A stretch of 64,000 bases of DNA from Luteimonas kalidii (GCF_029887935.1 NZ_JARXRO010000014.1:115685-179684), one strand, 5' to 3'; positions 1 through 8,471 are shown, numbered from the stretch's first letter. The notes: generated by a model not told the origin, from the letters alone. Numbers and translations are program-made.

Positions 1-873
1 GGCGCGCGCCTGGACGCGCTGGACTGGATGAGCGATGCCACCAAGGCCGAGGCCCGCGCCAAGCTCGCCGGCTTCGGCCTGAAGATCGGCCACCCGGACG
101 AGTGGCGCGACTACAGCGGCCTCGAGGTGCGGGCGGGCGACCTGTTCGGCAACGCCATGCGCGCGCGCGAGTTCGAGTGGGACTACCGCCGCTCGCGGCT
201 GGGCAAGCAGGTGGACAAGGCCGAGTGGGGCATGACCCCGCAGACCGTCAACGCCTACTACAACTCGGTCAAGAACGAGATCGTGTTCCCGGCCGCGATC
301 CTGCAGCCGCCGTTCTTCGATCCCGACGCCGATCCGGCGGTCAATTACGGCGCCATCGGCGGCGTGATCGGCCACGAGATCATCCACGGCTTCGACGACC
401 AGGGCCGCAAGTCCGACGGCGAAGGCGTGCTGCGCGACTGGTGGACGGCGGAAGACGCGGCCAAGTTCGAGGCCCAGGCGGCGAAGCTCGGCGCCCAGTA
501 CGAGGCCTACGAGTTCCCGCAGCTGCCCGGCATGCACATTAACGGCCGCACCGCGATGGGCGAGAACATCGGCGACCTCGGCGGCCTGACGATCGCGCTG
601 GAAGCCTACCGTCGCTCGCTCGACGGCAAGCCGGCGCCGGTGATCGACGGCTTCAGCGGCGAGCAGCGCCTGTTCCTGGGCTGGGCGCAGGTGTGGCGCA
701 CGCTGTGGCGCGACGATGCGCTGCGCCAGCAGTTGGTCAACGGCACTCATTCGCCGGGCCACATCCGCGCGTTCGCGCCGCTGCGCAACATCGACGCCTG
801 GTACGAGGCCTTCGACGTGGCCGAAGGCGATCCGCTGTGGATCGCGCCGGAGCAGCGCGTCCGCATCTGGTGA
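1..873 (+). CDS. pepO: M13 family metallopeptidase, C-terminal part
   Basis: This is the last 290 residues of a zinc endopeptidase of the neprilysin/PepO (M13) family; the N-terminal part lies before the window. The zinc motif HEIIH is encoded at 373-387 inside a GHEIIHGFDDQG context, and the third-ligand motif GENIGDLGG follows at about 556-585. The protein ends in RVRIW, close to the usual C-terminus of bacterial M13 enzymes. Family members are periplasmic or membrane-anchored oligopeptidases. The reading frame is open from base 1, so no start can be assigned. The next gene is convergent, on the other strand. Confidence 0.95.
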   Translation, partial: GARLDALDWMSDATKAEARAKLAGFGLKIGHPDEWRDYSGLEVRAGDLFGNAMRAREFEWDYRRSRLGKQVDKAEWGMTPQTVNAYYNSVKNEIVFPAAILQPPFFDPDADPAVNYGAIGGVIGHEIIHGFDDQGRKSDGEGVLRDWWTAEDAAKFEAQAAKLGAQYEAYEFPQLPGMHINGRTAMGENIGDLGGLTIALEAYRRSLDGKPAPVIDGFSGEQRLFLGWAQVWRTLWRDDALRQQLVNGTHSPGHIRAFAPLRNIDAWYEAFDVAEGDPLWIAPEQRVRIW

Positions 874-979
874 GGCCGAAAGGTCGGGCACGGGAGCGTT
901 CGATCGCCACCGTGCCCGCGCCGTATCCGCATGTTCGCGCCGCGCCGGGCACCCGCCCCGCGGCGCTGCCGCCGACGAC

Positions 980-2929
980 CTACTGCGCGTACGGCGCCGG
1001 CGTCGCCAGGCCGCGGGCATGGGCGTCGTCGAGGATCCGGCGGATCTCCGCGTCGGCCACCAGCGCCTCGCGTTCGATGCGCCTGCCGACCGCTTCCATC
1101 TCGCGGCCGATCGATTCCATCGGCCGCCCGGCCGCCTCCATCTCGCGGCCCACCGCTTCCATCGGGGCGGAGTGGGCCTCCATGCGCCGGCCCAACGCCT
1201 CCATCGCGTCGCTCTCGTGCTCCATCGCGCGCTCGACGCGCTCGCGCTCCGTGCGCAGCGACGCCAGGCGCGCGTCGCGATCGGACGGGCGACCGGCATC
1301 GTCGCGGCCGCCGGCGGCGTGCAACGAGAGCGCGACTTCCTCCTCGACCAGCGACTCCAGCTCGCGCCCGAGCGCCTGCATGCGCGTCGACGTGGCCTCC
1401 ATCTGCGCCGTGCCGCCGTCGTCCATCTGCTGCTGCAGGGCCTCCATCCGCGCGCCCAGCGCCTCCATCCGCTCGCTGTGCGGACGCATCCGGCGCTCCA
1501 GTGCGTCCATCTCGGCCGTCGCCGCGTCGGTGCGGCGCGAGGCCGCCTCGACCCGCGCCAGGGTGTCGGCATCGCGCACCACCCAGGCGCGGCCGTCGCG
1601 CCGGAACCACACGAAATCGCCATCGATCGCCCGGCGGGTGGCGCGGATGGTGTCGACGTCGTCGAGATCGCCCGACATCCGGAAACCTTCGCGATCGGCG
1701 CGGATCAGCGCATAGCCGGTCCCACGCTCGCGGAGGGTCGTGCGCACGGCGGCGGCGGCATTCGCGTCACCGGGCCGTGCCTGGGGTGCCGGATCGGCGA
1801 TGGTCGACGCCGCGGGCAGTGCGGCTGCCGCCACGCCAGGCGTGGCGAGCGCGGAAGACGCGCGCATCGGCGCGCCCGTGGCCGCGTGGACGACGGTGTT
1901 GTCGCTGTCGATCAGCTGCGCCTGCGCGTAGAAGGTCATGCCGGCAGCGACGAGACCGAGCAGCGGAAACAGCGTGGCGGCGCCGAGCGGGCGACGTTCG
2001 GGACGGACGAGTTGGCGGATGCGGGACATGAGATGGCCTCCGTGCGCGGCGAGCGCGTGTCTGGCGTGGGGGAAAGCCCGCCGCTGCGCGGCGAACCGGT
2101 CGAGTTCGGACAGGGCGATCGCCAGCTGGCGCGGCTGGCCGGTCACGCGTGCCGCCATGTCGTCGGCGACGAGTTCGCGTTCGATCCGGATACGGTGCGA
2201 CAGCCACCACACCACGGGGTGGTAGAACAGCAGGGCCTCGAGCGCGCCCTGCACCAGGTTGACGAGGCCGTCGTGGCGGGCGACGTGCGCCAGTTCGTGC
2301 GCGAGCAGCGCTTCGAGCAGGTCGGCGGGCATGCGGGCGAGCACGGCGGCGGGCAGCAGCACCATCGGGCGCCAGACGCCGGCGACCATCGGCGTATCGC
2401 CGGCGGCCACCACGCGGACCGCGACCGTGCCGCGGATGCCGAGGCGTGGCGCGAGCCGATCGACGCAGTCCTGCCAGAGCCCCGCTTCGGGCACCGCCTG
2501 CAGGCGCAGGTCGCGCAGCCACCACGCGCCGAGCGCCAGGCGCAGCGACAGCAGCGCTGCGCCGATGGCCCACAGGAGCACGATCCAGGCGGTCGCGGCA
2601 TCGGGCAGGGTGTGGATGGAAGGCAGGCCGATGCGGGCTGGCGTCAGGTCCGCCAGCGGTGCGAGTGCGACGTCCGCCGTCGCGCCCGGCGACGACATCA
2701 GCTCCGGCACATCGCCTGCGCTTGAGAGTTCGGCCACCAGGTTCCAGACCGGCAGCAGGGCGCACAGCGCGAGCGCCATGCAGGCCACCGCATAACGCGC
2801 CTGCGGACGCGCATTGCGCAGCAGCGCCAAAGCCAGCCACGCCAGCATCCCCAGCAGCGCCCCCTGCCACAGGAAGTGCAGCAATGCCGCGGACAGCGCC
2901 GGCACCCAGACCGCGACCAGGTCAGTCAT
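980..2929 (-). CDS. BlaR1/MecR1-like M56 membrane metallopeptidase with Met-heptad tail
   Basis: A 649-residue membrane protease sensor of family M56. Membrane segments lie at about 10-35, 42-62, 112-135 and 315-335. The zinc motif HELAH is at 211-215 and ERELVADD follows at about 250. In this family the protease inactivates a partner BlaI-type repressor, and that partner is encoded just upstream with an 8-bp overlap (ATGACTGA). The start at 2929 is chosen because of this overlap; an in-frame ATG at 2974 would lie deep inside the repressor gene. The tail after the last membrane segment is unusual: two stretches of seven-residue repeats led by methionine (about 474-530 and 576-617) instead of a penicillin-binding domain. 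The signal is therefore probably not a beta-lactam. Confidence 0.88.
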   Translation of the reverse strand: MTDLVAVWVPALSAALLHFLWQGALLGMLAWLALALLRNARPQARYAVACMALALCALLPVWNLVAELSSAGDVPELMSSPGATADVALAPLADLTPARIGLPSIHTLPDAATAWIVLLWAIGAALLSLRLALGAWWLRDLRLQAVPEAGLWQDCVDRLAPRLGIRGTVAVRVVAAGDTPMVAGVWRPMVLLPAAVLARMPADLLEALLAHELAHVARHDGLVNLVQGALEALLFYHPVVWWLSHRIRIERELVADDMAARVTGQPRQLAIALSELDRFAAQRRAFPHARHALAAHGGHLMSRIRQLVRPERRPLGAATLFPLLGLVAAGMTFYAQAQLIDSDNTVVHAATGAPMRASSALATPGVAAAALPAASTIADPAPQARPGDANAAAAVRTTLRERGTGYALIRADREGFRMSGDLDDVDTIRATRRAIDGDFVWFRRDGRAWVVRDADTLARVEAASRRTDAATAEMDALERRMRPHSERMEALGARMEALQQQMDDGGTAQMEATSTRMQALGRELESLVEEEVALSLHAAGGRDDAGRPSDRDARLASLRTERERVERAMEHESDAMEALGRRMEAHSAPMEAVGREMEAAGRPMESIGREMEAVGRRIEREALVADAEIRRILDDAHARGLATPAPYAQ

Positions 2930-3311
2930 GGCGCGTCTCCTCGAGGAAGCGCTGGATCTCCTCGCGCTCGGCATCGCTGACCGCGTCGCTGCGCAGCGCA
3001 GCCAGCACCAGGTCGCGGCCGGAGCCGGCGAACACCTTCTGGATCATCTCGCCCAGCAGCCTGTCCTGCAGCGACCCCTGGCGCTGGGCAGCGGCATAGA
3101 CGTGCGAGCGTTCGCTTTCGTCGCGGGTGAGCAGCCCTTTGCCGTGCATCACCTGCAGCAGCCGCAGCACGGTGGCGTAGGTGACCTCGGGCCGCTCGCG
3201 CTGCTGCGCCTCGTGCACCTGCTTCACCGTGGCCGGGCCCAGCGCCCAGAGCACGCGCAACAGGTCGAGCTCGGCGGGTGTTGGCTTCGGAGCGGGGGGC
3301 GTGCGTGCCAT
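2922..3311 (-). CDS. BlaI/MecI/CopY family transcriptional repressor
   Basis: A 129-residue winged-helix repressor. The N-terminal PTPAELDLLRVLWALGPATV region and the following helices fit the BlaI/MecI/CopY family. Such proteins bind DNA as dimers and are relieved by proteolysis (BlaI, MecI) or metal binding (CopY). It is the first gene of a two-gene operon with the M56 peptidase. A triple GTCTA element lies about 40 bp upstream of its start and is the likely operator, which would give autoregulation. The inducer cannot be read from the sequence. Confidence 0.93.
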   Translation of the reverse strand: MARTPPAPKPTPAELDLLRVLWALGPATVKQVHEAQQRERPEVTYATVLRLLQVMHGKGLLTRDESERSHVYAAAQRQGSLQDRLLGEMIQKVFAGSGRDLVLAALRSDAVSDAEREEIQRFLEETRHD

Positions 3312-3350
3312 GGCGCTCGGTCTGTCAGCGGAGATGTCGCATGCTGCGCC

Positions 3351-3383
3351 GTCTAGACCGATTTGTCTAGACCATCTTGTCTA
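3351..3383. promoter_or_regulatory. Probable BlaI-type operator, overlapping dyads
   Basis: GTCTA starts at 3351, 3365 and 3379, exactly 14 bp apart. It makes two overlapping dyads of the form TAGAC-N6-GTCTA (CTAGAC/GTCTAG at 3353-3370 and TAGAC/GTCTA at 3368-3383), plus an 8-bp palindrome at 3351-3358. BlaI-family operators are dyads of similar size (TACA/TGTA core). The element lies upstream of the repressor start at 3311, so binding should block transcription of the repressor-protease pair. The role is inferred; the repeats are seen directly. Confidence 0.72.
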
Positions 3384-3448
3384 TGACTGATGGCAGGGGT
3401 CCGGGCCACGCTGGGTACAGTCGTGCAGGCTGGCCCTCGCGGTCGCGC

Positions 3449-3769
3449 TTACATCAACAGGCAGTCGATCCAGTCGAGCGCGATGTGGATCAGCAGCCCG
3501 GTACCGAGCCAGCGCGTGCGTCGGGGCAGGGCGAGGGCGCCATAGGCCAGGATCGCCGGCCAGGTGTGCAGCGGATGGAAGCCGATGCTGCAGCGCCCCG
3601 GCGCATAGACGGGGTCGGCGAGCAGGTGGTCGAGGTCGATCACCCAGCCCGCCAGCAGCCACAGGGCCGCGCGCTTCCACTGCGCGGGCCAGCACAGCCG
3701 CGCCACCGCGAGGGGGACTGCGACGTGCAACAGGAGGTGGATCACGGCGCGCAGGTCGAGTTCGGGCAT
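3449..3769 (-). CDS. DUF6122 family membrane protein
   Basis: A 106-residue membrane protein. The segments VIDLDHLLADPVY, RCSIGFHPLHTWPA and LLIHIALDWIDC match what I recall of the DUF6122 family, small inner-membrane proteins with conserved Asp and His residues in or near the membrane, related in appearance to metal-dependent membrane hydrolases of the YdjM/LexA-binding group. No function is established. The start at 3769 gives the family's usual length; in-frame ATGs at 3784 and 3826 are alternatives. It stands alone, downstream of the operator region and divergent from ridA. Confidence 0.75.
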   Translation of the reverse strand: MPELDLRAVIHLLLHVAVPLAVARLCWPAQWKRAALWLLAGWVIDLDHLLADPVYAPGRCSIGFHPLHTWPAILAYGALALPRRTRWLGTGLLIHIALDWIDCLLM

Positions 3770-4045
3770 GCGGACGGACGGCATCGAGAGGCCGCACAGG
3801 ATGGCGCGACATTCTGTGGCTGTCATGCGCCGAAGCAATAAAGCGTGGCTACATCCAGGCACGTGCGCATGGCACGCCCGCGGTCTGCCCGAGTACCGCC
3901 TGCCCGTCCTCGCGTGCACGCCCGCGACCGATCCGCGGCCTCTCGAAAACCGGATCGGCCCCTGCGCGCACTACGGCGTCCGGCGGCTTCACGCCTCCCG
4001 CCGATTGCCCTATCGTGCCGGCTCCCTTTCCGCAGGAACGCCTCC

Positions 4046-4390
4046 ATGATCCAGCGCATCGACGCCGGTCCGCGCATGTCCGAAGCCAGCATCCACAACG
4101 GCGTGGTTTACCTCGCCGGCCAGGTGCCGGAAACCGACGGCGCCGACATCGAGACCCAGACCCGCGAAGTGCTCGAGGCGATCGACGCGCTGCTCGCCCA
4201 GGCCGGCAGCGACAAGCGCCGCATCCTGCGCGCCCAGATCTACCTGGCCGACCTCGCCGACTTCGCCGGCATGAACCGCGCGTGGGACGCATGGGTGGTA
4301 GGCGGCGACGCACCGTCGCGCGCCACGGTGGAAGCGAAGCTGGCGCGGCCGGAGTGGAAGGTTGAGATCGTGGTGACCGCCGCGGTCTGA
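4046..4390 (+). CDS. RidA family protein (YjgF/YER057c/UK114)
   Basis: A 114-residue RidA-type protein. The family forms trimers with clefts at subunit interfaces; classic RidA deaminates reactive enamine/imine intermediates made by PLP enzymes such as threonine dehydratase. Conserved features include the internal NGVVYLAGQVPE strand, the QTREVLEAIDALLAQAGS helix and KVEIVVTA near the end. Canonical RidA has an Arg in a CR.C-like context; here the matching region reads SRATVEAKLARP, so it may belong to a side branch without proven imine deaminase activity. The start at 4046 has GGAA about 9 bases upstream. Confidence 0.85.
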   Translation: MIQRIDAGPRMSEASIHNGVVYLAGQVPETDGADIETQTREVLEAIDALLAQAGSDKRRILRAQIYLADLADFAGMNRAWDAWVVGGDAPSRATVEAKLARPEWKVEIVVTAAV

Positions 4391-4505
4391 TGCAGCGCGA
4401 ACGGGTATGCCGGGCGTGGCCGCAGCGCGGCCACCCGGACTTCCGGCATGGGGCGGGCGCCGGTGGCGGGTGCTAGAACGCCTGCACACCACCGGGAACC
4501 CGTCC

Positions 4506-5651
4506 ATGCCTACCACCCGCCGCGACCTGTTCAAGCTCGGCGCGCTCGCTGCCACCTCCGCCGCGCTGCCCGTGCTCGCCAATGCGCCGCCGACCGCCGC
4601 ACCGGCGATCGAACGCGCGCAGCGTCCGCTCAAGATCCTGATCCTCGGTGGCACCGGCTTCACCGGTCCGTTCCAGGTGCGCTACGCGCTGGCCCGCGGC
4701 CACCAGGTGACCCTGTTCAACCGCGGCCAGCGGCCGTCGCCCGAATGGCCGGGCGAGGTGGAACAGCTGCACGGAGACCGCAACACCGGCGACCTGTCCG
4801 CGCTGGCCGGGCGCAAGTGGGACGTGTGCATCGACAACCCGACCTCGCTGCCGTTCTGGGTGCGCGATGCGGGCCAGGTACTGAAGGACAACGTCGGCCA
4901 CTACCTGTTCATCTCGACCATCTCGGTCTATGCCGATGGCGCGAAGGCCGGCATCACCGAGGACGCGCCGCTGGCTGCCTACACCGGCGCCGATGCCATG
5001 GCCGAGACGCGCGAGACGCTGATGGCCGACATGGGCAACCTGTACGGCCCGCTCAAGGCGTTGAGCGAGGCAGAAGCCCGACGCCAGTTCGGCGCGCGCA
5101 CCACCATCGTCCGGCCCGGATACATCGTCGGCCCGCGCGACGACACCGACCGCTTCACCTACTGGCCGCACCGCATCGCGCAGGGCGGGGAAGTGCTGGT
5201 GCCCGGCGACGGCCAGGACCCGGTGCAGATCATCTACGGCCGCGACCTGGGCGAGTGGATGATCCGCCTCGCCGAGGCCGGCACCACCGGTACGTTCAAC
5301 GCCTGCGGCCCGGACTACACCCTCACCACCGATGCGATGGTGCACGGTTGCCATGCGGTGACCGGCGGACCGGTGCGCTTCACCCACGTGCCGGCGGCGT
5401 TCCTCGAACAGCGCGAGGTGGGCCTGCCGATCTGGGTCTCGCGCGAGCACGACACCTACGGCGGCTACGGCGCGGTCGACAACTCACGTGCCATCGCGGC
5501 GGGCCTCACGTTCCGCCCGCTGGCGACCACGGTGGAGGATCTGCTGGCCTGGTTCCGCAGCCTGTCGCCCGAACGCCAGGCCAAGCTCAACGCCGGCATC
5601 ACCCGCGAACAGGAAGCGGAGCTGCTGAAGGCGTGGCGCGCGCAGGGATGA
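4506..5651 (+). CDS. NAD-dependent epimerase/dehydratase-like protein with Tat-type signal
   Basis: A 381-residue extended short-chain dehydrogenase-like protein. It begins with RRDLFKLG and a hydrophobic stretch ending in LANA, a twin-arginine export signal. A Rossmann fold follows with the glycine motif GGTGFTG near residue 45. The usual catalytic YxxxK is not obvious: NLYGPLKALSE could supply it (Y-G-P-L-K). Most epimerases of this type are cytoplasmic, so a Tat signal suggests export of a folded, cofactor-bound protein. The substrate is unknown. The start at 4506 follows a GGGAA site; an ATG at 4407 would put extra residues before the signal. Confidence 0.82.
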   Translation: MPTTRRDLFKLGALAATSAALPVLANAPPTAAPAIERAQRPLKILILGGTGFTGPFQVRYALARGHQVTLFNRGQRPSPEWPGEVEQLHGDRNTGDLSALAGRKWDVCIDNPTSLPFWVRDAGQVLKDNVGHYLFISTISVYADGAKAGITEDAPLAAYTGADAMAETRETLMADMGNLYGPLKALSEAEARRQFGARTTIVRPGYIVGPRDDTDRFTYWPHRIAQGGEVLVPGDGQDPVQIIYGRDLGEWMIRLAEAGTTGTFNACGPDYTLTTDAMVHGCHAVTGGPVRFTHVPAAFLEQREVGLPIWVSREHDTYGGYGAVDNSRAIAAGLTFRPLATTVEDLLAWFRSLSPERQAKLNAGITREQEAELLKAWRAQG

Positions 5652-5814
5652 CGCTGCGCTGGTCCTGAGGCGCCTGGTGGGACGGCGGGCCAGACGGCAC
5701 ATGACGTTGCATCCGCCCCGCAATCGCGTTGCCCTTCGACGCGCCCGAATGTGCGTTCGGCACGATCACCCGCGCGACCGGAGCGGGCAAAGCGCAACGC
5801 GATGGCGTCAGGGC

Positions 5815-5848
5815 CCAAGAAAGAAACCCGCCCTCGAACGAGGACGGG
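5815..5848 (-). terminator. Intrinsic terminator for the glycine-zipper gene
   Basis: On the minus strand a 10-bp stem (5839-5848 paired with 5827-5836, one wobble pair) is followed by TTTCTTTCTT at 5826-5817. It lies about 70 bp downstream of the stop of the gene at 5921-6289 and is oriented to end its transcript. Confidence 0.75.
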
Positions 5849-5853
5849 TCCTG

Positions 5854-5904
5854 GATCACGGTCGGTGATCAAGATCGATCACGACACTGTCGTTGATCAC
5901 GATC
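5854..5904. other. Cluster of six GATC sites
   Basis: GATC occurs at 5854, 5867, 5873, 5877, 5895 and 5901, six times in 51 bp, between the terminator and the stop codon of the glycine-zipper gene. Several are extended to TGATCA or GATCAC and form short dyads. It may be a 3' UTR structure or a Dam-sensitive patch. No function is shown. Confidence 0.5.
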
Positions 5905-5920
5905 GGTCAGACGCGAGAGG

Positions 5921-6289
5921 TCAGCGCCACACGCGCTCGCAGCGCTGCTCGACGATGCGGTCGCCACGCGACTCCTGGCGATCGCCCTGGACCTTGCGTC
6001 CGACCGCGCCACCGGCAATCGCGCCGCCGATGGTGGCAAGGTCACGGCCGCTGCCGCTGCCCACCTGGCTGCCGACCACGCCGCCGATCACGGCGCCCGC
6101 GGCGGTGCCGGCGATGCGGTTCGGATCGCCGCCCGAGCGCTGCACTTCGACGTCTTCGCAGACCACGCGGCTGCCGTCGTCGAAGCGGCGACCCTCGTCC
6201 TGTGGGCCGTAGGTCTGGGCGTGCACCGTGCCGGCGGCGGCCAGTCCGAGGGTCGCGATGGCGATGGCATGGATGACGGGACGTTTCAT
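5921..6289 (-). CDS. Glycine-zipper 2TM domain envelope protein
   Basis: A 122-residue exported protein. A signal peptide ends near HAQ (residues 1-25). A glycine-zipper region at about 58-97 contains GTAAGAVIGGVVGSQVGSGSG and GGAIAGGAVGRKV, typical of SlyB/Rick-17-kDa-like envelope proteins. No lipobox Cys follows the signal, so it is probably periplasmic or outer-membrane associated rather than a lipoprotein. Two cysteines (in VVCEDVEV and EQRCERVW) flank the zipper and could form a disulfide. Single gene with its own terminator. Confidence 0.88.
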   Translation of the reverse strand: MKRPVIHAIAIATLGLAAAGTVHAQTYGPQDEGRRFDDGSRVVCEDVEVQRSGGDPNRIAGTAAGAVIGGVVGSQVGSGSGRDLATIGGAIAGGAVGRKVQGDRQESRGDRIVEQRCERVWR

Positions 6290-6499
6290 GGCGAACCTCC
6301 GCAGGACTGCAGTGAATGTGGGGGCGATGCTCGCGGCCGGACCGCGAACCCCGGGTGAAATCGTGCCGTCCGCATGCGCTGCGGTTCAGTCGGCGGACAT
6401 GCCGGAACACGCGGGAGCGTGCCCGGACAAGCGCATGGCCGCCGCGGCGCCGCAGACATCCTCACGCCCGCGTGCCCGCGCATGCACGACCATGGCGCC

Positions 6500-7351
6500 A
6501 TGTCTTCGCCGCCCCGCCGCCACTACGGCGGCCTGCTGTTCCTGCTGCTGATCGCGCTGCTGGCCTGGGCGCTGATCGATGGTGCGCTGCGCATCCCGGA
6601 CCGCTGGAACCCGTTCGCGCCCCTGCGCATCGACGACACGCCGAACCTGCTCACGCGCTACAAGCTCGACCGCGCCTCGGCCGATCCCGCGGCGTGCAGG
6701 GAGGCGCTGGCGCAGGCCGACATGCGTTATCAGCCGATGGAAGATCGCGTCACCGGCGAAGGCTGCGGCTTCGACAACGCCGTGCGCATCAGTCGCACCA
6801 GCGGGGCGGTGGGCGAAGCGTTCTCGCTCAGCTGCCGCGCCGCGCTGTCGCTGGCGATGTGGGAGCGGCACAGCCTGCAGCAGGCAGCGCAGGCGCATCT
6901 GGACAGCCCGGTCGCGCGCATCGAACATTTCGGCTCGTATTCGTGCCGCAACCTCTACGGGCGCGAGGGCGGGCGTCGCAGCCGACACGCCACTGCCGAT
7001 GCGTTCGACATCGCGGGCTTCGTGCTCGAGGACGGGCGCCGCGTGCGCGTGCTCGGGGACTGGGGCGAGGCGGGCGCCGCACCGCCCGCAACTGCTGTCG
7101 GCGACGCCACTGCCGCCTCCGAGCGCGAGGAAATCGCGGCCGCCGCGCCGGCATCGCGCGACTCCGCGTCCGCGCCGGAGCGCGACGAGACGAGCACGCC
7201 CGAAGCGCCGGTCTCCGACGAAGCCGCCTTCCTGCGCGCGGTGCGCGACGGCGCCTGCCAGTGGTTCGATGCCGTGCTCGGCCCGGACTACAACGCCGCC
7301 CACGCAGACCACTTCCACTTCGACCGCGGCGGCGGACGCATCTGCCGCTGA
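6500..7351 (+). CDS. Extensin-like domain protein
   Basis: A 283-residue protein of the bacterial extensin-like C-terminal domain family. One membrane segment near residues 12-30 (LLFLLLIALLAWALIDGAL) anchors it. The domain then runs from the DPAACREALAQADMRYQPM region to the terminal DYNAAHADHFHFDRGGGRICR, with conserved cysteines and the HADHFHFD motif. The closing His/Asp cluster resembles metal-dependent LAS-type peptidases, so a cell-wall role is plausible but unproven. An Ala/Glu/Ser-rich insert at about 190-240 interrupts the domain. The start at 6500 is preferred over 6482; neither has a strong ribosome site. Confidence 0.82.
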   Translation: MSSPPRRHYGGLLFLLLIALLAWALIDGALRIPDRWNPFAPLRIDDTPNLLTRYKLDRASADPAACREALAQADMRYQPMEDRVTGEGCGFDNAVRISRTSGAVGEAFSLSCRAALSLAMWERHSLQQAAQAHLDSPVARIEHFGSYSCRNLYGREGGRRSRHATADAFDIAGFVLEDGRRVRVLGDWGEAGAAPPATAVGDATAASEREEIAAAAPASRDSASAPERDETSTPEAPVSDEAAFLRAVRDGACQWFDAVLGPDYNAAHADHFHFDRGGGRICR

Positions 7352-7380
7352 CGCGTTCGAATCACCCGCGCGCACCGCCT

Positions 7381-7576
7381 CCCCGGATGCGGCCGTTGGC
7401 CTTATCCGGGCTACGGGAGTCAGCACAGCCGCGCGTAACCCGGGTCAACGAAGCGCACTCGTGGAGCGGCGAGCTTCGTGTTCGTTGCGCATCCCCCCGG
7501 ATGCGGCCTTTGGCCTTATCCGGGCTACGGGAGTCGGCACAGCCGCGTAGCCCGGGTAAGCGAAGCGCACCCGGGG
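7381..7576. repeat. REP-like elements in two tandem pairs
   Basis: Two copies of an approximately 80-bp unit lie 114 bp apart (7381-7463 and 7495-7576). Each has a CCCCGGATGCGGCC...TTATCCGGGCTACGG arm followed by a GTAGCCCGGGT...GAAGCGCAC arm in inverse orientation. The same palindrome recurs near 20.9, 22.2, 22.4 and 28.7 kb. The layout matches paired REP/BIME elements. The 7352-7744 gap holds nothing else that I recognise; it lies between convergent genes, the usual place for REPs. Confidence 0.85.
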
Positions 7577-7744
7577 AGCTGCGATCTCTGCGTCCACCGC
7601 GCATCCCTGAATCGGTCAGGGCGCTGGGATCGCTGTCTCACCGTCCTGGCTCACACCATCGCCCGCGCCGCTCACCAGCTCGCGCCCCACCATCCAGCAT
7701 TCCGCCATCTGCTCCCGAAGCCCGTGGCCCCGTGCCGGCCGCCG

Positions 7745-8398
7745 CTATTCGTCCTCGATCTTCCCCAGCGGGAAGAGGCCGCGGAACGGTCGCGCTTCCT
7801 CCAGCACCCGCGCGAACGAAGGCCGGTCCATCAGCCGTCGCCGGTAGGCGTGCAGGTGCGCGTGCCGCTCGGGGATCGCGTGCGTCCACTGCGCGTAGAA
7901 CAGGAACGGCGCCGCGCCGCAGTCGGCCAGGCTGAAGGTCTCGCCCGCGGCCCAGGTGCGGTCGGCCAGCCGCGCGTCCAGCCAGGCGTAGATGGTGTCG
8001 AGCATCGTGCGTGCCTCGGCCACGCCGTGCGCGTCGCGCGCCTCGGCCGGGCGGATCGCGTCGAACGTGCACTTCTGCTGCGGGGTGGAGACGTAGTTGT
8101 CGAACACGCGGTCCATCATCCGCACCTCCAGCGCCAGGTCCGCATCCTCGGGAATCATCCGCACCGCAGCGGGATGATGCAGCTGCAGGTACTCGATGAT
8201 GGTGCTGGCCTCCAGCACGGTGCGCCCGCCATCGACCAGGATCGGGAAGCGCCGCAGCGGCCAGCGCGAGGCCAGTGCTTCCATGTGCGCTTCGTCATCG
8301 ATGCGGCGCAGTTCGAACGGCGTGCCGGTTTCGTACAGTGCGACCAGCACCTTCTGGCAGTAGGACGAGAACGGGTGGGCGTACAGGAGGGGCGTCAT
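7745..8398 (-). CDS. Glutathione S-transferase family protein
   Basis: A 217-residue soluble GST. The N-terminal thioredoxin-like domain begins LLYAHPFSSYCQKVLVALYE, with the catalytic Ser/Cys position in SSYCQK. RFPILVDGGRTVLEASTIIEYL carries the cis-Pro and the glutathione-binding E-S/A-S motif. The all-helical C-terminal domain follows from about residue 90. Likely cytoplasmic conjugation or reduction with glutathione. The start at 8398 follows a GAGG-type site on the minus strand and gives the usual length. Confidence 0.9.
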   Translation of the reverse strand: MTPLLYAHPFSSYCQKVLVALYETGTPFELRRIDDEAHMEALASRWPLRRFPILVDGGRTVLEASTIIEYLQLHHPAAVRMIPEDADLALEVRMMDRVFDNYVSTPQQKCTFDAIRPAEARDAHGVAEARTMLDTIYAWLDARLADRTWAAGETFSLADCGAAPFLFYAQWTHAIPERHAHLHAYRRRLMDRPSFARVLEEARPFRGLFPLGKIEDE

Positions 8399-8471
8399 GC
8401 GGGCTCCGGAGTCGGGGGGTCCGGAGTATGACGTTCGCGCAGGTGCGGATTCGACATCCGATCCGCGGGCG

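Noticed and set aside
1079..1204. Periodic 21-bp pattern that could be taken for a CRISPR or minisatellite
   Set aside because: It is the in-frame coding sequence for Met-led heptad repeats of the M56 protein; there are no spacers.
716..2725. Plus-strand open frame opposite the M56 peptidase
   Set aside because: Antisense artefact; the M56 protein on the other strand has a zinc motif and membrane helices.
5652..5814. Possible small gene after the epimerase-like gene
   Set aside because: No frame with start, ribosome site and recognisable content; the stretch is intergenic.
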